Shown: positions 40,814 through 44,005 of the stretch, piece after piece
Layout: each line of letters starts with the position of its first letter
Numbering within the stretch: the stretch's first letter is position 1
From: WRKB01 sp031551145
GTDB lineage: Bacteria; Desulfobacterota; Desulfovibrionia; Desulfovibrionales; Desulfovibrionaceae
Assembly (NCBI GenBank): GCA_031551145.1
Contig: JAVBNZ010000041.1
Coordinates: 1-44,005 of the forward strand
Reading direction: 5' to 3'
DNA length: 44,005 nt
Program-made: the position numbers and the translations under genes
Notes under the pieces: generated by a model
Databases searched by the model: none
Seen by the model: only the letters and a program-made list of their open reading frames with translations
What the model was told of the DNA's origin: nothing

Positions 40814-42052
40814 CTACCAGGCGTAAAGCGGATACTCCAGCGCGAAGCGCTCCACTTCTTTGCGTATTTGCGCGAGTTTGCTCTCGTTGCCGGCGTCGCT
40901 GAGCACGGCCGCGATCCAGTCGCCCACGCGGCGCATTTCGGCTTCCTTCATGCCCCGCGTGGTGAGGGCCGGGGTGCCGAGCCGCACGCCGGAGGTGACG
41001 AAGGGCGAACGCGTCTCAAACGGCACGGTGTTCTTGTTGACCGTGATGCCGGCCGCGTCCAGGGCTTTTTCGGCATCCTTGCCGGTGATGTCCCTGTTGC
41101 GCAGGTCGAGAAGCATGAGATGGTTGTCCGTGCCGCCGGAGATGAGGTCAAAGCCGGCGTCCTTCAGGCATTTGGCCAGTTCGGCGGCGTTTTTGATCAC
41201 CCGGGTCTGATACTCTTTGAAGCGCGGGGAAAGCGCCTCGCCGAAGGCCACGGCCTTGGCCGCGATAATGTGCATGAGCGGCCCGCCCTGGATGCCGGGG
41301 AAGATCTGACTGTTCAGGGCCTTGCCCCAGTCCTCGCCGGAAAGGATCATGCCGCCGCGCGGGCCGCGCAGGGTTTTATGCGTGGTGGTGGTGGTGATGT
41401 GGGCGTGCGGCAGCGGCGAGGCGTGCAGGCCGGTGGCCACCAGCCCGGCGATGTGGGCCATGTCCACCAGGAGTTTCGCGCCCACCTCGTCGGCAACGGC
41501 GCGGAAGGCCGCGAAATCCAGAGCGCGCGGGTAGGCGCTGGCCCCGGCCACGATCACGGCCGGCTTGTGCTCGCGCGCCAGCCTGGCCACTTCGTCCATG
41601 TTGATGCGGCCGCTTTCCTTTTCCACGCCGTAAAAGACGTTTTTGAAAAGCCGGCCGGAAAAGTTCACCGGGCTGCCGTGCGTAAGGTGCCCGCCGTGGG
41701 AGAGATCCATGCCCAAAATGGTGTCGCCGGGTTGGGCGCAGGCGAAATAGGCAGCCATGTTGGCCTGGGAGCCGGAATGGGGCTGCACGTTGGCATAGGC
41801 GCAGTCAAAAAGCTTTTTGGCGCGTTCCAGGGCGAGGTCTTCGGCGATGTCCACGTATTCGCAGCCGCCGTAATAGCGCTTGCCGGGATAGCCTTCGGCG
41901 TACTTGTGGGTCAGCACCGACCCCTGCGCCTGGCGTACGGCGGGCGAGACGAAATTTTCCGAGGCGATCAGTTCCAGTCCGCCGGTCTGGCGCGCGCTCT
42001 CAAGCACGATGGCGCGCGATATTTCGGGATCCTGCAACAAAAGTTCCTGCAT
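40814..42052 (-). CDS. glyA: Serine hydroxymethyltransferase
   Basis: This 412-residue pyridoxal-phosphate enzyme interconverts serine and glycine and feeds one-carbon units. TTTTHKTLRGPRGG contains the cofactor lysine (Lys226). LELIASENFVSPAVRQAQGS, HKYAEGYPGKRYYGG and DLSHGGHLTHGSPVN are family marks. The ATG at 42052 is chosen because AAGGAG lies seven bases upstream and the family starts near there; eight further in-frame codons to 42076 are excluded. It is followed by repeat copy B. Confidence 0.97.
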   Translation of the reverse strand: MQELLLQDPEISRAIVLESARQTGGLELIASENFVSPAVRQAQGSVLTHKYAEGYPGKRYYGGCEYVDIAEDLALERAKKLFDCAYANVQPHSGSQANMAAYFACAQPGDTILGMDLSHGGHLTHGSPVNFSGRLFKNVFYGVEKESGRINMDEVARLAREHKPAVIVAGASAYPRALDFAAFRAVADEVGAKLLVDMAHIAGLVATGLHASPLPHAHITTTTTHKTLRGPRGGMILSGEDWGKALNSQIFPGIQGGPLMHIIAAKAVAFGEALSPRFKEYQTRVIKNAAELAKCLKDAGFDLISGGTDNHLMLLDLRNRDITGKDAEKALDAAGITVNKNTVPFETRSPFVTSGVRLGTPALTTRGMKEAEMRRVGDWIAAVLSDAGNESKLAQIRKEVERFALEYPLYAW

Positions 42053-42182
42053 GACGCGGCTCCTTGATATGATCACATCTTCTCAAAACTCCCCTTGGAT
42101 GATTTCGAGAAGCAGCTGTGCCGGAATTGTTTTCCGGCGTGGAAGGCGGAGAAGTCTTTTCAAATGCGCTGTTGTGTGACTT

Positions 42183-43430
42183 CTATTCCGCATAGGCCTT
42201 GAACAGAACGGAGGCGTTGGTGCCGCCGAACCCGAAGGAATTGCACAAGGCATAGGTACAGGCCCGCTTTACGGGGCCGTTGGGCAAATAGTTGAGGTCG
42301 CAGTCCGGATCCGGCGCGGTCAGGTTGATGGTGCCGGGCAGCACGCCTTCGCGCAGGGCCATGACCGTGAACACGCTCTCAATCCCTCCGGCCGCGCCGA
42401 GCAGATGCCCGGTCATGGACTTGGTGGCGGAAATGAGCAGATTCTTCGCGTGATCGCCGAACACGGTCTTCAAGGCGCGGGTTTCGCAGGCGTCGTTGAG
42501 CGGAGTGGAGGTGCCGTGCGCGTTGATGTGCTCCACCTGCTCGGGCCGCACGCCGGCGTCCTTCAGCGCGTGGCGCATGGCCTGGGACATGCCGGCCCCG
42601 GATTCCTCGGGCGCGGTGACGTGGTAGGCGTCGCAGGACGCGCCGAAGCCGGCCAGTTCGGCGTAAATTTTCGCCCCGCGCGCCTTGGCGGAATCCAGGC
42701 TTTCCAGCAGCAGAAAGCCCGCGCCCTCGCCGATGACGAAGCCGTCGCGGTTTTTATCGAAGGGGCGGGAAGCCAGAGTGGGCGCATCGTTGCGCGAGGA
42801 GCACAAAGCCTTCATGGACGCGAAGCCCGCCACGCCCAGAGGGGTGACGGAGGCTTCCACGCCGCCGGTAATCACCGCGTCGCAACGGCCGAGCACGATC
42901 TCGTTCCAGGCCGAGCTTACGGCATGCAGGGCCGAGGCGCAGGCCGTGGTGACCACGATGTTCGGCCCCTTGGCTCCGGTGAAGATGGCCACCTGCCCCG
43001 GCCCGATGTTGGAGATCATCATGGGCACCAGGAAGGGGGAAACCCTGGACGGGCCGGAGTTCACGAGCTTTTCGTGGTACGTTTCAATGGTGCGCAGCCC
43101 GCCCACGCCCACGCCGAGAATCACGCCCACGCGGTCGGGGTCGTGGTCCGCGACGGCATAGCCGGCGTCTTTCAGCAGCATGTCGGACGCGGCCACGGCG
43201 AACTGGGCGAAGCGATCCATGCGCTTGGCCTGTTTGTAGGGCATGTACCGCTCGGGATCGAAATTCTTCACTTCCCCGGCAATGCGCGAATCGTGCTGCG
43301 AGGCGTCAAAGAGCGTAATGCCCGCAATGCCGGATTCCCCGGCCAGCAGCCCGTTCCAGGTGCTTTGCAAATCGTTGCCCAGAGGGCTTAAGGCGGAAAG
43401 CCCGGTTATCACCACTCGCTTGCGGTTCAT
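42183..43430 (-). CDS. fabF: Beta-ketoacyl-ACP synthase II
   Basis: This 415-residue condensing enzyme extends acyl-ACP chains. The catalytic triad is Cys164 in TTACASALHA, His305 in HINAHGTSTP and His342 in KSMTGHLLGAAGG, all present. The opening MNRKRVVITGLSALSPLGND is standard and GAGGAG precedes the ATG at 43430. 48 upstream in-frame codons run through repeat DNA and are excluded. The acpP-fabF pairing is conserved across many bacteria. Confidence 0.97.
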   Translation of the reverse strand: MNRKRVVITGLSALSPLGNDLQSTWNGLLAGESGIAGITLFDASQHDSRIAGEVKNFDPERYMPYKQAKRMDRFAQFAVAASDMLLKDAGYAVADHDPDRVGVILGVGVGGLRTIETYHEKLVNSGPSRVSPFLVPMMISNIGPGQVAIFTGAKGPNIVVTTACASALHAVSSAWNEIVLGRCDAVITGGVEASVTPLGVAGFASMKALCSSRNDAPTLASRPFDKNRDGFVIGEGAGFLLLESLDSAKARGAKIYAELAGFGASCDAYHVTAPEESGAGMSQAMRHALKDAGVRPEQVEHINAHGTSTPLNDACETRALKTVFGDHAKNLLISATKSMTGHLLGAAGGIESVFTVMALREGVLPGTINLTAPDPDCDLNYLPNGPVKRACTYALCNSFGFGGTNASVLFKAYAE

Positions 43431-43492
43431 GTGTCTCCTCGTCGTATTGCGGGAGCGAAAATTATTCAACAATTTCCGCTCGAAATCGCTGC

Positions 43493-43540
43493 GTTCAAAC
43501 GCGGTTTGCGCTTGCTCCGCCGCCGGCGGCGGCACCTGTC
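43493..43540. repeat. Shortened relative of the multi-hairpin repeat
   Basis: AACGCGGTTTGCGCTTGCTC and the later CCTGTC match the unit at 38835-38896, with GCCGCCGGCGGCGGC in place of the two middle hairpins. It lies between fabF and acpP, in the same orientation relative to the genes. Confidence 0.6.
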
Positions 43541-43642
43541 GCACATTTTTTTGTGCTCCGGGCAAGAAGCGCACAAAGGGGCTCCGGCCCCCCCGGCCAT
43601 TGCGTCAACGCGGGCCGCGACGCGGCAGCCTGCGGAATCCGC

Positions 43643-43710
43643 TCACACTACGGCCGTTTTCGTTCTGCGGCCGAACAACGCCGGCCGGAGGCGAAAAAAC
43701 CGCAGTGTGA
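43643..43710. terminator. Imperfect palindrome after acpP, possible terminator or attenuator
   Basis: TCACACTACGGCCGTTTTCG and CGAAAAAACCGCAGTGTGA are inverted relatives bounding a further GTTCTGCGGCCGAAC hairpin. On the minus strand the stem is followed by TTTTTT inside the first arm, seven bases past the acpP stop. It may partially end acpP transcripts. Confidence 0.5.
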
Positions 43711-43717
43711 ACAGGAT

Positions 43718-43951
43718 TCAGCCTTTCTTGCTCTCGATGTAGGCCAGGGCGTCCTTGACCTTCAACAGTTTTTGGGCGTCTTCGTCGGCGATTTCGATGT
43801 CGAACTCTTCTTCCATCGCCATGATCAGCTCGGTAAGATCCAGGGAGTCGGCTCCCAGATCTTCGACAAAAGAGGCGTCCGGACGCACGTCGTCGGCCGC
43901 GACGCCCAGTTGATCCACAATGATTTTTTTAACCTTTTCCTCAAGAGACAT
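43718..43951 (-). CDS. acpP: Acyl carrier protein
   Basis: This 77-residue acidic protein carries the growing fatty acyl chain on phosphopantetheine attached to Ser36 in the conserved GADSLDLTELIMAMEE. MSLEEKVKKIIVDQLGV is the typical first helix. GAGGAG precedes the ATG. Downstream on the same strand is fabF. The 54 bases to the window edge show no gene that can be named; the usual neighbour there (fabG) would lie beyond the edge. Confidence 0.98.
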   Translation of the reverse strand: MSLEEKVKKIIVDQLGVAADDVRPDASFVEDLGADSLDLTELIMAMEEEFDIEIADEDAQKLLKVKDALAYIESKKG

Positions 43952-44005
43952 GCTTTTCTCCTCGTTTACGAACGTTCCTCAGTTTATGCGCCTCAAGCGC
44001 CGCCC

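Larger units (their letters stand above)
43431..43717. other. Repeat-rich gap between acpP and fabF
   Basis: No gene is supported. It holds a shortened relative of the triple-hairpin repeat (43493-43540) next to fabF and a 68-bp imperfect palindrome (43643-43710) next to acpP. The GC-rich middle (43555-43640) shows no further motif. The two structures could reduce read-through from abundant acpP mRNA into fabF. Confidence 0.5.

Overview
The window is high-GC chromosomal DNA from a member of the Desulfovibrionaceae (a Desulfovibrio/Bilophila-type sulfate- or sulfite-respiring anaerobe). This rests on the gene families and gene order: acpP-fabF-glyA-dCMP deaminase-ribD-ribE-ribBA-ribH-nusB-leuS-holA-radC and recA-alaS, an AhbC-type radical SAM protein of the siroheme-to-heme route, a DUF39 homocysteine-forming protein of the kind known from sulfidogenic anaerobes, a four-subunit ferredoxin-linked 2-oxoacid oxidoreductase, and a GlcD/GlcF-type 2-hydroxyacid dehydrogenase. 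No species can be named from the sequence alone.

Layout. Bases 1-133 are the end of an IS3-family insertion sequence. A ParD/ParE-like toxin-antitoxin pair (258-816) and a short gene remnant (865-1020) follow, then a purine permease of the AzgA/PbuG type (1050-2402) and carbamoyl-phosphate synthase in the unusual order carB-carA (2549-6920). Bases 7022-23322 form an organic-acid catabolic island. Leftward it has a GlcD/GlcF dehydrogenase pair. Rightward it has a SLC13/DASS anion symporter, a four-gene 2-oxoacid:ferredoxin oxidoreductase, phosphate butyryltransferase, butyrate kinase, a PrpR_N-type sigma-54 activator, and a TAXI-type TRAP transporter with its DUF1850 companion. The dehydrogenase and the symporter each have a well-matched sigma-54 (-24/-12) promoter, facing away from each other across a 625-bp AT-rich gap. 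Read together, the genes encode uptake of a 2-hydroxy or 2-oxo acid, oxidation to the 2-oxoacid, ferredoxin-linked oxidative decarboxylation to acyl-CoA, and ATP formation through acyl phosphate, probably under the linked activator.

From 23389 to the right edge every gene is on the minus strand: a periplasmic rhodanese-like protein, the DUF39 homocysteine protein, a Sel1-repeat protein, ahbC, alaS and recA (with a good promoter and a dyad inside it), then the long housekeeping run radC, holA, leuS, nusB, ribH, ribBA, ribE, ribD, dCMP deaminase, glyA, fabF and acpP, mostly with overlapping or tightly spaced ends.

The intergenic DNA carries at least three families of dispersed repeats. (i) A 151-bp element is present twice with six mismatches (20572-20722 and 40655-40805). 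(ii) A long imperfect-palindrome element is present twice in opposite orientation (15647-15794 and 26267-26391), sharing a core around TGTACTCTT and a related peptide reading. (iii) A triple-hairpin unit has two copies side by side (38848-38987) and a shortened relative at 43493-43540.
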